A stretch of 64,000 nucleotides of DNA, from contig JAGCUK010000013.1 of assembly GCA_017962925.1 (NCBI GenBank), forward strand, positions 20,999 through 84,998, given 5' to 3'. Below are positions 8,884-17,313 of the stretch, piece after piece. The DNA is from Bacteroidales bacterium. GTDB lineage: Bacteria; Bacteroidota; Bacteroidia; Bacteroidales; UBA932. The translations under genes were made by a program, and so were the position numbers. The notes below the pieces were generated by a model, which was given only the letters and a program-made list of their open reading frames with translations, was not told the DNA's origin and searched no databases. How positions within the stretch are numbered: the stretch's first letter is position 1; each line of letters starts with the position of its first letter.

Positions 8884-10545
8884 ATGTTGATGCTCCAGAA
8901 TCTGGATTATGTAGCAATCCTTGTCTACCTGTTGCTCATGGCTTTCGTGGGCGTGCTTTTCGGGTATCTGGTAAAGGATTCGGGCTCATATTTCAAGGGC
9001 GGGGGAGCCATCCCCTGGCTTATGGCCGCCGTGACCAATTTCATGGGGCTTTTCAGTACCTTCGTATTCATCGCCTATGCAGGCATTGCTTATGAACACG
9101 GAATCGTGGCGATGACCGTCCTCTGGGCATTCGTGCCGGCCTGCATAATTGGTGGTATTCTGGCAAAGAGATGGCGCCGGGTGGGTAGGACAAGCCCTAT
9201 GGAGTATCTTGAAACCCGATATAGCTTCAATGTCCGCCAGACTATGACCTGGGCAGGTTTGGTCATGCGTTTTCTCGACAACATGGTCCGTCTTTATGCC
9301 ATCGGCATATTGATAACGGCAGTGACTCCGCTTTCCTTTGTCTGGGCTATCGTGATTTCCGGCCTCATCGTCACAACCTTCAACCTGTTCGGGGGAATGT
9401 GGTCGGTCTCCATTATGAGTACCATACAGTTCGTGATTCTTATCTTGGTCACTATTGTGTTGCTTCCACTCTCGCTGGGCGAAGCTGGAGGATTATCAAG
9501 TCTGGCAGAAAAGATGCCCGAACATCTGAATTGGTTCAACGGTCCAAAGGGGAACCTGTTCTGGCTGGGGGTTTTTTATGTGATGTCCATCATAAAGCAG
9601 AACGAGAACTGGACATTCATTCAGAAATTCTATTGTGTCCGCGATGAAAGATCAGCCAGAAATGTAGGGCTTTTTACCGCTCTTCTGTTCCTGGTTTTCA
9701 TCCCGGTCTTTTTGCTACCAACAGTGGTAGCCCCGCTGATTATCCCAGGCCTGGAGAACCCGGAGATGTCTTATGTGGTGCTGTCTGCGAAACTCCTCCC
9801 TGTAGGAATAATGGGAATCATGTTCTCATCATTGTTCGCTTCCACTATGTCCACGTTGAATGCTGAGTTTAACGTAATGTCGGGAGTTATTACTCATGAT
9901 ATTTATCTGCGTCTATTCAATTCGAATGCTACTGACAAACAAACTTTAAGGGTCGCACGCATTGGAACTGTTGTCATAGGAGTAGTAATCACTCTTGGGG
10001 CCATAGCAATTAATGGCACAGGTGTCTTTGAGATTAATAAACTATTTAGCGGAATCATGGCGATTCCTCTGGGCATCCCGCTGATACTAGGCGTTATTAC
10101 GAAGCGCCCTGCCGGCCCCGCCGACACTTTGACAATAATACTAGGCGTCCTCATTGGAGTAGCGGTTAATCTGATTCCCGCCTTATCATGGGAAACAGGA
10201 ACGCTGATAGAGATCATCCTCTGCCTGATAATCTATTTCTTCCCTTATCCGGCACGCATGAGTGAGGAAAAGCAGACAGAGTTAGACTCTTTCTTCAACC
10301 AACTATCCACACCTATCCAGGAAAAGGATAAACCGGTTATAACGCCGCAATATAAAAGGGTGTTATCTGCCTTGTTTATATTCTCTTTTGTGGTTGCCGG
10401 TGTACTGTTCTGTGTAATCAGCCTGCCGTCATTGAAGAGTCTTGGCGGTGAGTACAGCTTTATTGCAGGAAGCGCCTGCTTTGTCCTTGCCGCCCTTTTA
10501 TGGCTTATTAAAAAACCACGTAAGACAATTCTTAATAAACACTGA
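8884..10545 (+). CDS. Sodium:solute symporter (SSS/SLC5) family transporter
   Basis: A 553-residue inner-membrane protein with about 13-14 hydrophobic segments beginning at LDYVAILVYLLLMAFVGVLF. It has SSS-family landmarks: YFKGGGAIPWLMAAVTNFMG near residues 38-58, the GRTSPMEYLETRYS loop near 100, and MFSSLFASTMSTLNAEFNV near 315. Likely role: sodium-driven uptake of the mono- or disaccharide released by the upstream lyase. It starts 3 bp after that gene and is followed 4 bp later by rhaM, so it belongs to the same operon. The second half (from about 9840) uses more A/T-ending codons than the first. The substrate is not readable from sequence; rhamnose or a uronate is a contextual guess. Confidence 0.9.
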   Translation: MLMLQNLDYVAILVYLLLMAFVGVLFGYLVKDSGSYFKGGGAIPWLMAAVTNFMGLFSTFVFIAYAGIAYEHGIVAMTVLWAFVPACIIGGILAKRWRRVGRTSPMEYLETRYSFNVRQTMTWAGLVMRFLDNMVRLYAIGILITAVTPLSFVWAIVISGLIVTTFNLFGGMWSVSIMSTIQFVILILVTIVLLPLSLGEAGGLSSLAEKMPEHLNWFNGPKGNLFWLGVFYVMSIIKQNENWTFIQKFYCVRDERSARNVGLFTALLFLVFIPVFLLPTVVAPLIIPGLENPEMSYVVLSAKLLPVGIMGIMFSSLFASTMSTLNAEFNVMSGVITHDIYLRLFNSNATDKQTLRVARIGTVVIGVVITLGAIAINGTGVFEINKLFSGIMAIPLGIPLILGVITKRPAGPADTLTIILGVLIGVAVNLIPALSWETGTLIEIILCLIIYFFPYPARMSEEKQTELDSFFNQLSTPIQEKDKPVITPQYKRVLSALFIFSFVVAGVLFCVISLPSLKSLGGEYSFIAGSACFVLAALLWLIKKPRKTILNKH

Positions 10546-10549
10546 AGAT

Positions 10550-10864
10550 ATGAAAAGAGAAGCCTTTAAAATGTTCCTTAAGCCCGGTTTCGAAGAAGAA
10601 TATGCCAGGCGTCACGCTGCCATATGGCCTGAACTCAAAGCCCTGCTCAGCGAATCCGGAGTAAGTGATTACTCGATTTTCTGGGACAAAGAGACCAATA
10701 TCCTCTTTGCCGTTCAAAAAACATCCGGCGAAGGCGGTTCCCAGGATCTGGGCGACAACCCTATAGTTCAGAAATGGTGGGCTTATATGGCAGACATTAT
10801 GGAAACAAATCCGGATAACTCCCCGGTTAGCATCCCCCTCCCTGAACTATTTTACATGGAATAA
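10550..10864 (+). CDS. rhaM: L-rhamnose mutarotase
   Basis: A 104-residue protein, the usual length for RhaM (YiiL), which interconverts alpha and beta anomers of L-rhamnose in the cytoplasm. The family signature is complete: an N-terminal FKMFLKPGFEEEYARRHAAIWPEL with the catalytic His in RRH, the central YSIFWDKETNILFA, and the C-terminal WWAYMADIMETN. I chose the ATG at 10550 because it begins directly with the conserved strand; upstream in-frame codons lie inside the transporter gene. It is the last gene of the first PUL and the only sugar-specific clue in that operon, pointing to a rhamnose-containing polymer. The remaining rhamnose pathway (rhaA, rhaB, rhaD) is not in the window. Confidence 0.93.
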   Translation: MKREAFKMFLKPGFEEEYARRHAAIWPELKALLSESGVSDYSIFWDKETNILFAVQKTSGEGGSQDLGDNPIVQKWWAYMADIMETNPDNSPVSIPLPELFYME

Positions 10865-10882
10865 AGGCTGATTACTCCAGAA

Positions 10883-12262
10883 CTAAAACTCCTCTGTGTC
10901 CACGTCGTCCAGGCGACCGGACCAGAGGTATTTTCTTGTCTCCTTCACTATCACTCCACTGAGCAGCAGTACTGCCAGCAGGTTGGGGACGGCCATGATA
11001 GCATTCGCGACTTCTGCCAGATTCCAAACCAGCGACAAGCTTATCACCGAGCCCGCAAACACTGCGGCTACCCAGAGTATCCGGTAGATACCTACCATAA
11101 CCCTGGCGCGGCGCGCATTGCGTCCGGCAAGATATTCTACCGCCCTTTCTCCATAGTAAGACCATCCCAGGATGGTGGAGAAGGCGAAGGTGACGATTCC
11201 GACCGACAGTATCATGGGCCCGATGACGGGCAGTTTGGAGAATGCAGCGTGGGTGAGAGCGGCACCGTGGGTGCTGTCGATATCCGGATGCGCGATGATG
11301 CTGCTCACGAGCACCAGGCCGGTGAGTGCGCAAACCACCACGGTGTCCCAGAAGGTGCCGGTAGATGAAACCAGCGCCTGACGCACGGGGTTGCGTGTTT
11401 TAGCCGCCGCGGCAACGATGGGTTCGGAGCCCAGACCGGATTCATTGGAGAAGAGTCCGCGGGCTATACCGAAGCGGCATGCAAGCATCACCGTCGATCC
11501 CACGAAACCGCCACCTGCGGCCTTGGCGGAGAATGCGCTGGAGACGATCAGTTGCAGCGATTCCCCGAGGTAGTGCCAGTTGAGCCCCAGCAGCACCAGG
11601 CATCCCAGCACGTATAAAACTGCCATGAAAGGCACCAGGGCGGAACAGACTTTAGCTATTCCTTTGACGCCGAACACTATGACCAGCAGGATCAGCGCTG
11701 CGAGGATACCTCCTACAATCCATCTGGAAAGGCCGTAACTCTCGTTAAGCAGCAGAGTGATGGAGTTCGCCTGAACGGTATTACCTATGCCGAATGCTGC
11801 GAGTGCGGTGAATACCGCGAAGATTATTCCCAGCCATTTGGCGTGAAGGCCGCGCTCCAGCGCGAACATCGGACCTCCCAGCATCCGCCCGTCCTGAGTG
11901 CGGACGCGGTACTTTACTGCCAGCAGGGACTCGCCATACTTGGTGGACATTCCGAACACGCCTGTGATCCAGCACCATAGCACTGCGCCGGGGCCTCCAA
12001 GGGTAACTGCCGTGGCAACGCCCACGATGTTTCCGGTGCCGATGGTGGCGGCAAGTGCCGTGGCCAGTGCCCCGAACGCAGACACGTCGCCGCTGGCTCC
12101 CTGGTCCTTTGCAAACGAGAGGCGAATGGCGGTGCCTATCCTCAGCTGAGGGAAACGCAGCCGCACCGTCATGTAGAGATGAGTCCCCAGCAGCAGGATT
12201 ATCATCGGCCACCCCCAGATGAAGCCGGATATCTTTGCTATGATGGCGTTCAACTCTTCCAT
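10883..12262 (-). CDS. Alanine/glycine:cation symporter (AGCS family)
   Basis: A 459-residue polytopic membrane protein that imports alanine or glycine with Na+ or H+. The family hallmark GDVSAFGALATALAATIG followed by TGNIVGVATAV lies near residues 58-85, with GVFGMSTKYGESLLAVKYR, MLACRFGIARGLFSNESGLG and SSTGTFWDTVVVCALTGLV further on. About 10-11 transmembrane segments are visible. It starts 1 bp after the stop of the upstream esterase gene and is the last gene of the protease-esterase-symporter operon. With a secreted protease two genes upstream, uptake of released amino acids is a reasonable role. Substrate specificity is inferred from family only. Confidence 0.92.
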   Translation of the reverse strand: MEELNAIIAKISGFIWGWPMIILLLGTHLYMTVRLRFPQLRIGTAIRLSFAKDQGASGDVSAFGALATALAATIGTGNIVGVATAVTLGGPGAVLWCWITGVFGMSTKYGESLLAVKYRVRTQDGRMLGGPMFALERGLHAKWLGIIFAVFTALAAFGIGNTVQANSITLLLNESYGLSRWIVGGILAALILLVIVFGVKGIAKVCSALVPFMAVLYVLGCLVLLGLNWHYLGESLQLIVSSAFSAKAAGGGFVGSTVMLACRFGIARGLFSNESGLGSEPIVAAAAKTRNPVRQALVSSTGTFWDTVVVCALTGLVLVSSIIAHPDIDSTHGAALTHAAFSKLPVIGPMILSVGIVTFAFSTILGWSYYGERAVEYLAGRNARRARVMVGIYRILWVAAVFAGSVISLSLVWNLAEVANAIMAVPNLLAVLLLSGVIVKETRKYLWSGRLDDVDTEEF

Positions 12263-12263
12263 T

Positions 12264-13985
12264 TTACTCTTTTATGAAGGGTTGAATATATTCTACTATC
12301 CTGTCGATCCAGTTATAGCTGCCGGTGCCGGGGGAGGCGGTGCGCTGGAAGCAGTGAGGACGCTTTGCAAGGGTGTGGAGCTCGCTTTGGATGCCCATCG
12401 CACGCATCTTTTCCCAAGCCTTGACGGAGTTCATCGATGCCCATCCGTCGGCATCTCCATGGATAAACAGCATCGGGGCAGTATCGAGGTCGAAGTTGAA
12501 CTCGGGTGCCAGGACTGCGGAATCGTCGTTGCCGCCGGTGGTGTTGTTACGCTCCAGGCCGTCCGTCAGGGCGTAGGCTGGATAAATCCCGATGCCCCAT
12601 TGTACCTTGCAGGAGAGTTTGTCGATATTATCGATGGGCAGGTAGCTCTTCTGGCGCGAGGAGGTGACCCCCATTAAGGTGAGATGCCCTCCGGCAGATG
12701 AGCCCATGATTCCGATGCGGTTGGGGTCGAGTCCGTGGGAAGGAGCCTCGCTGCGCACCACGCGGATAACCCTCTGCAGGTCTTCCCAGGCGGTAGTGTG
12801 CTTTGCCAGAGGCGCTGCCGGGCGGGGAGTGCGGTATTTCAGGGTGACCACGGTGATGCCGAGCTCGTTGAGGCGGCGGCGTACCGGTGCAACCTCGAAA
12901 CTCTCCGGCGAGTTGCTGTTATAAGATCCTCCGGAGTAGATGATCTGGATTGCGTGAGTGCTCAGGTGATGAGGGAAATGCCACTCTATGTAGGGCTCGC
13001 ACTGATTGTCCTGACGGTCCGGCATCTTGCCTTCGGGCCAGATGGGTTCCTTGTCGTAGCCTGCGCGCTCCTCGTCGGAAGCAAAGCGGTCGAGAATCTT
13101 TTCTTCTGGTTTCACGGGGCCGAGGTATCCCATCTGAGTCATAAACTCGATGGCGCGCTCGAAACCGTATGCGCCGTGCTTCTTATTGGGATAGAGATGA
13201 AGTTCCGCGGGCACTCCCATGCGGCGTAACTGCCTGTAGACCAGGGTGGAGCCATTGGGGGAGTAAGGGTCGGCGCCGCCATGGTGCATGCACACCGGGC
13301 AGGTCTTCTCGTCGAACTTGAACACTTTGCTGATGGTCACGTCCGGTCCGTATCCTTCTCTGGTTGCGGGGATGCCGGTCTCTCCGTCGGTGGTGACGTA
13401 GGCCGGGGCATTCGCTATCGCCCAGTTGATATGGCAGGGAACGTCATCTATCTTGTCTATCTTCTCGTAAGCGGGAGTCTGGGAACTGGTGGCAAGCAGC
13501 AGCGTGAGGTGGCCGCCGGCAGACATCCCTATCGCACCTATCTTCTCCGGATCGAACCCGCGCTTCTTCGCCTGGCTGCGCACCATGCGCACGGCCCTCT
13601 GGCCATCCTCCCAGGCACTCTGGTAAATGGGCAGGCCCTTCGGACGCGGGGTGCGGTAAACCAGATTCACGCACTGCACGCCAAGAGCGGTCAGCTCCTG
13701 ATGCCACTTCTCTACGAGGTCCACGTCGCAGACCACGCTGTAGGATCCTCCCGAGATCAGAATCATGCAGGTGCCGTTCGGGTTGGCAGGCTTCTCGTAC
13801 CACTCGATATAAGGCATGCGCCACTCGTCCGGATTGAACCCGGCCGCCTTGGACACATTGGTCATCGCCCCTATCTGGTGAGCCTGCGCATCAGGCATCT
13901 TATCCTTGGGCCACAGGCCCTGGCGCTCATATGCGCCGAGCTGCAGCGCTGCAAATATCAGCAGTAATGAAAGGATCCTTTTCAT
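12264..13985 (-). CDS. Exported tandem alpha/beta-hydrolase (two esterase domains in one chain)
   Basis: A 573-residue protein with a signal peptide (MKRILSLLLIFAALQLGAYE) and two homologous alpha/beta-hydrolase domains of about 270 residues. Both begin with W-P-x-(D/G)-K-M-P-D and an IEW segment. Domain 1 (about 20-300) has the oxyanion segment MILISGGSYS, nucleophile elbow IGMSAGGHLTLL, acid HHGGADPYSP and histidine NKKHGAYGF. Domain 2 (about 315-573) has IIYSGGSYNS, IMGSSAGGHLTLM, FIHGDADGWASM and KRPHCF. Both Ser-Asp-His triads appear intact. Family: BD-FAE/acetylxylan-esterase-like lipases, often deacetylating or de-esterifying plant glycans. It follows the tricorn-like protease gene by 12 bp. 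Natural substrate unknown. Confidence 0.85.
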   Translation of the reverse strand: MKRILSLLLIFAALQLGAYERQGLWPKDKMPDAQAHQIGAMTNVSKAAGFNPDEWRMPYIEWYEKPANPNGTCMILISGGSYSVVCDVDLVEKWHQELTALGVQCVNLVYRTPRPKGLPIYQSAWEDGQRAVRMVRSQAKKRGFDPEKIGAIGMSAGGHLTLLLATSSQTPAYEKIDKIDDVPCHINWAIANAPAYVTTDGETGIPATREGYGPDVTISKVFKFDEKTCPVCMHHGGADPYSPNGSTLVYRQLRRMGVPAELHLYPNKKHGAYGFERAIEFMTQMGYLGPVKPEEKILDRFASDEERAGYDKEPIWPEGKMPDRQDNQCEPYIEWHFPHHLSTHAIQIIYSGGSYNSNSPESFEVAPVRRRLNELGITVVTLKYRTPRPAAPLAKHTTAWEDLQRVIRVVRSEAPSHGLDPNRIGIMGSSAGGHLTLMGVTSSRQKSYLPIDNIDKLSCKVQWGIGIYPAYALTDGLERNNTTGGNDDSAVLAPEFNFDLDTAPMLFIHGDADGWASMNSVKAWEKMRAMGIQSELHTLAKRPHCFQRTASPGTGSYNWIDRIVEYIQPFIKE

Positions 13986-13997
13986 GTGTTCAGGTTT

Positions 13998-16900
13998 TTA
14001 TTTCTTCAGCATTTCGGCAACAGCGGCTTCGAGCTGCTTGTCTTCGCCGCGCGCAACGCTTTCGGGATCGTTATAGACGAGGATGTCCGGTTCGAGCTGG
14101 AGATTCTCCAGATAGCGTTCGTTGGAAACGCTCCAGGAGCCGATCTGGGGGATACCGAAGACCAGGGTAGGATCTACCTGATTCTCCCACCAAACCGAGG
14201 TGGCGGTGCCGGGAACCGGAGCTCCGATGATCTTGCCGGTGCCGAGTGCCCTATAGCAGTAAGGGAAGCCGCAGGCATCTGAGTAGTTGGCCTCGCAGAC
14301 CACCACGCAGGAAGGCTTCACCCACTTGTCGTAGGGTTCGGGTGCCATATAGACTCCGCGGGCCTGGCGCTTGGTGTACATCTTGCCGTCCAGGAAGGTG
14401 GCGAGATCGTTGTGCAGCCATCCGCCGCCGTTATTGCGGGTGTCCACTATGAGAGCATCGCAGGTGCGGTACTTACCCAGAGCCTTGGAGTAAACCTCGC
14501 GGAAGCTGGCGGAGTTCATGCCACGCACATGCACATATCCCACGCGGCCGCCGGAGAGCTCCTCGACCCTCTTCTCGTTATTGCGCACCCAGCGCTGATA
14601 GTATCCTTCGTTATCGTTTCCGCCGGGAGTCAGGATGACATCCTTTTCCTTGCCATTCTCCTTGACGGTGAGCATGATGCGCTTGGCGGAGGTGCGGGCG
14701 AGAGCGCGGTACCAGGGAGTGCCGGGCTCGATTTCCTTACCCTCTACTGCGAGGATGAGATCGCCTTCCTTCATCTTGGGCGCAGCCCTCTTGAGCACGC
14801 TGTAAGGGAGGAATTCCTTGACTTTCAGTCCCTTTCCGGTGTATTCTTCATCGAAGATCACGCCGAGGTGTCCGACATTGCCAGCAGGACCGCTGTAGCG
14901 CCCGCCGGTGTGGGAACCGTTCAGCTCGCCGAGCATCTCGGAAAGCAGTTCACGGAATGCCCAGTTGTCGGTGATGTAAGGCAGGAACTGGCGGTAGTTG
15001 GCACCGACAGCTGCCCAATCGACTCCGTGCATATCCTCCACATACCATTTCTCCTTAACTTGCCTCCAGCAGTGCTCGAAGATGTATTCGCGCTCCTTGA
15101 CTGCATCGTATTCATATTCGCCTCTGAACGAAACGCCCTTTGTGCTGAAGTTGTTCGGATCTGCCTTGGTGATGCCATTGCGGCCGACCACGAAAACACT
15201 CTTGCCGTCGGCTGAAGGCACCAGGCTGCCGGCGAAGCTCTTTTTGACAACCTTGATATCGCCGGTCTTGCGGTCCACGCAGACGAGGTCGTGGTTCTTC
15301 TCGAGCTGGACGGTGTAGTAGAGCTTCTTGCCGTCGGGAGTGAGGAGATAATCGCCGATGTGGCCGGAATGACGGGTGAGGCGAACCACGCGGTCGAAGC
15401 GTCCCTCAAGTTCGAGTTTGACTTTTTCGGGCTTTTTCTTCTCGGTAGTATCCTTCTTTTCCTTGTCTTCTTTTTTCTTATCCTTGGCGGCCTGCTTGTC
15501 GCTCTTCAGAAGGCCCTCGATCTTCTCCATGTCTTCGCCTCGGATGAAGTTCAGGTAGGCCTCGTCGTCGAAGAACATGATGTAGATATCGCCTTCCGCG
15601 CCCCAGCTGCCGTGGCTGCGGAAACCGGCCTTGTCGGTCTCCCAGGTCATGGCCTTTCCGCCCATGGCCCACTTGAAACCGCCGTCGGAGTAGCCGCTCA
15701 GGGTGAGGTCGGTGAGCTCGCCGGACTCGATGTCTATCAGGCAGATATCCTCATTGTACATGCGCTGATCGCCCTCATAGGTGGAGAGGATGTAGCGGCT
15801 GTCCGGGCTCCATTCGAACTGGATGTCGCCATCGGAATAGGAATAATTCACTCCTTCGGGGATTAGGACTTTCTCCTTGCCGCCGTCAGTGCTGCAGATT
15901 ACCAGCGCGGTGCGGTTGCGGAGGTATGCCAGCCACTTGCCGTCCGGCGATACGCTCGGCTGGAAGCAGACTTGGCCTTCGGGGGTGATCCTCTTTTCCT
16001 TAGTTTTGGTGGAGAAGGTGAAGAGCTGATCCTTCTTGTCGGTGAGTTCGAGCTTGTAGATGGCCCATTCGCCGCTCCTTTCGGATGCGTAGAAGAGGCT
16101 GCGGCCGTCCTTGCCGAAGGCCACTCCGCGCTCTGCCTCCGGGGTGTCGGTGAGGCGGCGGGTATCCCCAAGCTCCAGTGGTGTCACGAACACATCCCCA
16201 TGGGAGACCACCGCCACTTCCTTACCGTTGGGAGATGCCGCGAAGCCGTTCAGGCCGTCGTTGGCGATCTTATAGATGTGCTCGCGCTGGAACTTATCCT
16301 TCTTGATGGTGATTGCCAGTTTTACCGGCTCCTGCCCTTCCTTCTGGGTGTAGAGATCTCCGTTCCAGGAGTAGCAGAGGATGCCGCTTGCGCTGATGCT
16401 GAGGTAGCGCACGGGGTTATCCTTGAAGTTGGTGATGCGCACGGGAGCGGCACCGTTGATGTCTGATTTCCAGACGTTTGCATCTCCTGCCCAGCCGTTG
16501 GTGGCAACGGGGGTCTCACTCTGCTCGCTCAAATAATAGAAATGTATGCCGTCGGGGGCGAATACAGGGGAGCGGTCGTCGCCGACAAACTTCGTGAGTT
16601 GGGTGTATTTGCCACCCTGTAGCTTCCAGATTTCGCGGGCGGCAGAGGATGTCTGGTGCTTGCGGTAGGGATCCTCCGGGGTGACGATGTTATCGTAGAG
16701 GATGGTGCCGTCCGCGCTGATGGTCGCGGAGCCTGCCTTGACCGTGGCGATGCGCTTGGGAACGGGCAGGTTCTTGGGATCTGCCTGGAACGCCTCGGCG
16801 AAGTCGATGCTATAGAGATTAGCGGCTCCGGGGAAGGCGCTGGAAGTTGCAAGTTCCTGATAATAAGCGCTGAAGATTATCTTTCCATCTTTAGAAATTG

Positions 16901-17240
16901 TATAGGGAGTCTGCGCTCCACCATAGTCGGTGAGGCGCTTGGGACGTCCGCCTTCGGTGGAAATCGCCCACAGGTCCTTCTGGCCTTCGCGGAAGGATGC
17001 GAAGATAATGTATTTGCCATCGGGGCTCCAAAGGGGCTCGGTGTCATGAGCGGGGTTGGTGGTGAGCTGGGTGGCTTCACCTCCCTTGGCTGGCACGAGC
17101 CAGATGTCCCCCTGATAGACGAACGCTACGGTGTTTCCGTCCGGGGAGATGGCGTTTTGGCGGAGCCAGCGGGGTGTTTCATTTGCGATTGCTGCTGTGC
17201 ATAGGAATGCAGTCAAAGCTAAGAGGATAAGCTTCTTCAT
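13998..17240 (-). CDS. Tricorn-like S41 family peptidase (exported)
   Basis: A 1080-residue periplasmic or secreted serine protease. I chose the ATG at 17240 because it gives a clean signal peptide (MKKLILLALTAFLCTAAIA); the longer frame adds 14 residues that lie in the promoter region. Residues about 25-670 are TolB/PD40-type beta-propeller repeats (SPDGKYIIFAS, SPDGKWLAYL, SPDSRYILST). About 730-830 has the tricorn C1 region with MHGVDW and LGELNGSHTGG. About 840-920 is a PDZ domain (GDLILAVEGKEI). The S41 core follows, with DTRNNGGGW and the Ser-Asp pair in EANYSDACGFPY. A lysine/glutamate-rich linker sits near 590-640. It is the first gene of a three-gene minus-strand operon. Expected role: degradation of peptides to short products. 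Confidence 0.92.
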   Translation of the reverse strand: MKKLILLALTAFLCTAAIANETPRWLRQNAISPDGNTVAFVYQGDIWLVPAKGGEATQLTTNPAHDTEPLWSPDGKYIIFASFREGQKDLWAISTEGGRPKRLTDYGGAQTPYTISKDGKIIFSAYYQELATSSAFPGAANLYSIDFAEAFQADPKNLPVPKRIATVKAGSATISADGTILYDNIVTPEDPYRKHQTSSAAREIWKLQGGKYTQLTKFVGDDRSPVFAPDGIHFYYLSEQSETPVATNGWAGDANVWKSDINGAAPVRITNFKDNPVRYLSISASGILCYSWNGDLYTQKEGQEPVKLAITIKKDKFQREHIYKIANDGLNGFAASPNGKEVAVVSHGDVFVTPLELGDTRRLTDTPEAERGVAFGKDGRSLFYASERSGEWAIYKLELTDKKDQLFTFSTKTKEKRITPEGQVCFQPSVSPDGKWLAYLRNRTALVICSTDGGKEKVLIPEGVNYSYSDGDIQFEWSPDSRYILSTYEGDQRMYNEDICLIDIESGELTDLTLSGYSDGGFKWAMGGKAMTWETDKAGFRSHGSWGAEGDIYIMFFDDEAYLNFIRGEDMEKIEGLLKSDKQAAKDKKKEDKEKKDTTEKKKPEKVKLELEGRFDRVVRLTRHSGHIGDYLLTPDGKKLYYTVQLEKNHDLVCVDRKTGDIKVVKKSFAGSLVPSADGKSVFVVGRNGITKADPNNFSTKGVSFRGEYEYDAVKEREYIFEHCWRQVKEKWYVEDMHGVDWAAVGANYRQFLPYITDNWAFRELLSEMLGELNGSHTGGRYSGPAGNVGHLGVIFDEEYTGKGLKVKEFLPYSVLKRAAPKMKEGDLILAVEGKEIEPGTPWYRALARTSAKRIMLTVKENGKEKDVILTPGGNDNEGYYQRWVRNNEKRVEELSGGRVGYVHVRGMNSASFREVYSKALGKYRTCDALIVDTRNNGGGWLHNDLATFLDGKMYTKRQARGVYMAPEPYDKWVKPSCVVVCEANYSDACGFPYCYRALGTGKIIGAPVPGTATSVWWENQVDPTLVFGIPQIGSWSVSNERYLENLQLEPDILVYNDPESVARGEDKQLEAAVAEMLKK

Positions 17241-17245
17241 ATCTT

Positions 17246-17259
17246 TAATAATATTATTA
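17246..17259. repeat. 14-bp perfect AT palindrome in the tricorn/recO intergenic region
   Basis: TAATAATATTATTA is an exact palindrome lying between the minus-strand promoter element and the protease start codon, so it would sit in the short mRNA leader. It could be an operator or only an AT-rich accident in the sole non-coding patch here. Confidence 0.4.
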
Positions 17260-17270
17260 CACCAAACTTT

Positions 17271-17278
17271 CAAAGATA
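17271..17278 (-). promoter_or_regulatory. -7 promoter element TATCTTTG for the tricorn-like protease operon
   Basis: On the minus strand this octamer matches the Bacteroidota sigmaABfr -7 consensus TAnnTTTG exactly. It is 30 bp from the protease ATG, implying a leader of roughly 25 nt. No convincing -33 TTTG box is seen at the expected distance. Confidence 0.6.
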
Positions 17279-17299
17279 GCAATTTTCTTTTTTAAACCT

Positions 17300-17307
17300 T
17301 ATATTTG
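17300..17307 (+). promoter_or_regulatory. -7 promoter element TATATTTG for recO
   Basis: Exact TAnnTTTG match only 6 bp before the ATG at 17314 (3 bp before a GTG at 17311). Transcription would begin at or a base or two before the start codon, so the recO mRNA is predicted to be leaderless or nearly so. Confidence 0.6.
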
Positions 17308-17313
17308 TAAGTG

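Noticed and set aside
17311-17313. GTG as the start of recO, and TTG/GTG starts at 30710 (xylB) and 44391 (uvrA)
   Set aside because: At 30710 and 44391 the codon overlaps the promoter element; in all three cases an ATG a few bases downstream gives the conserved N-terminus.
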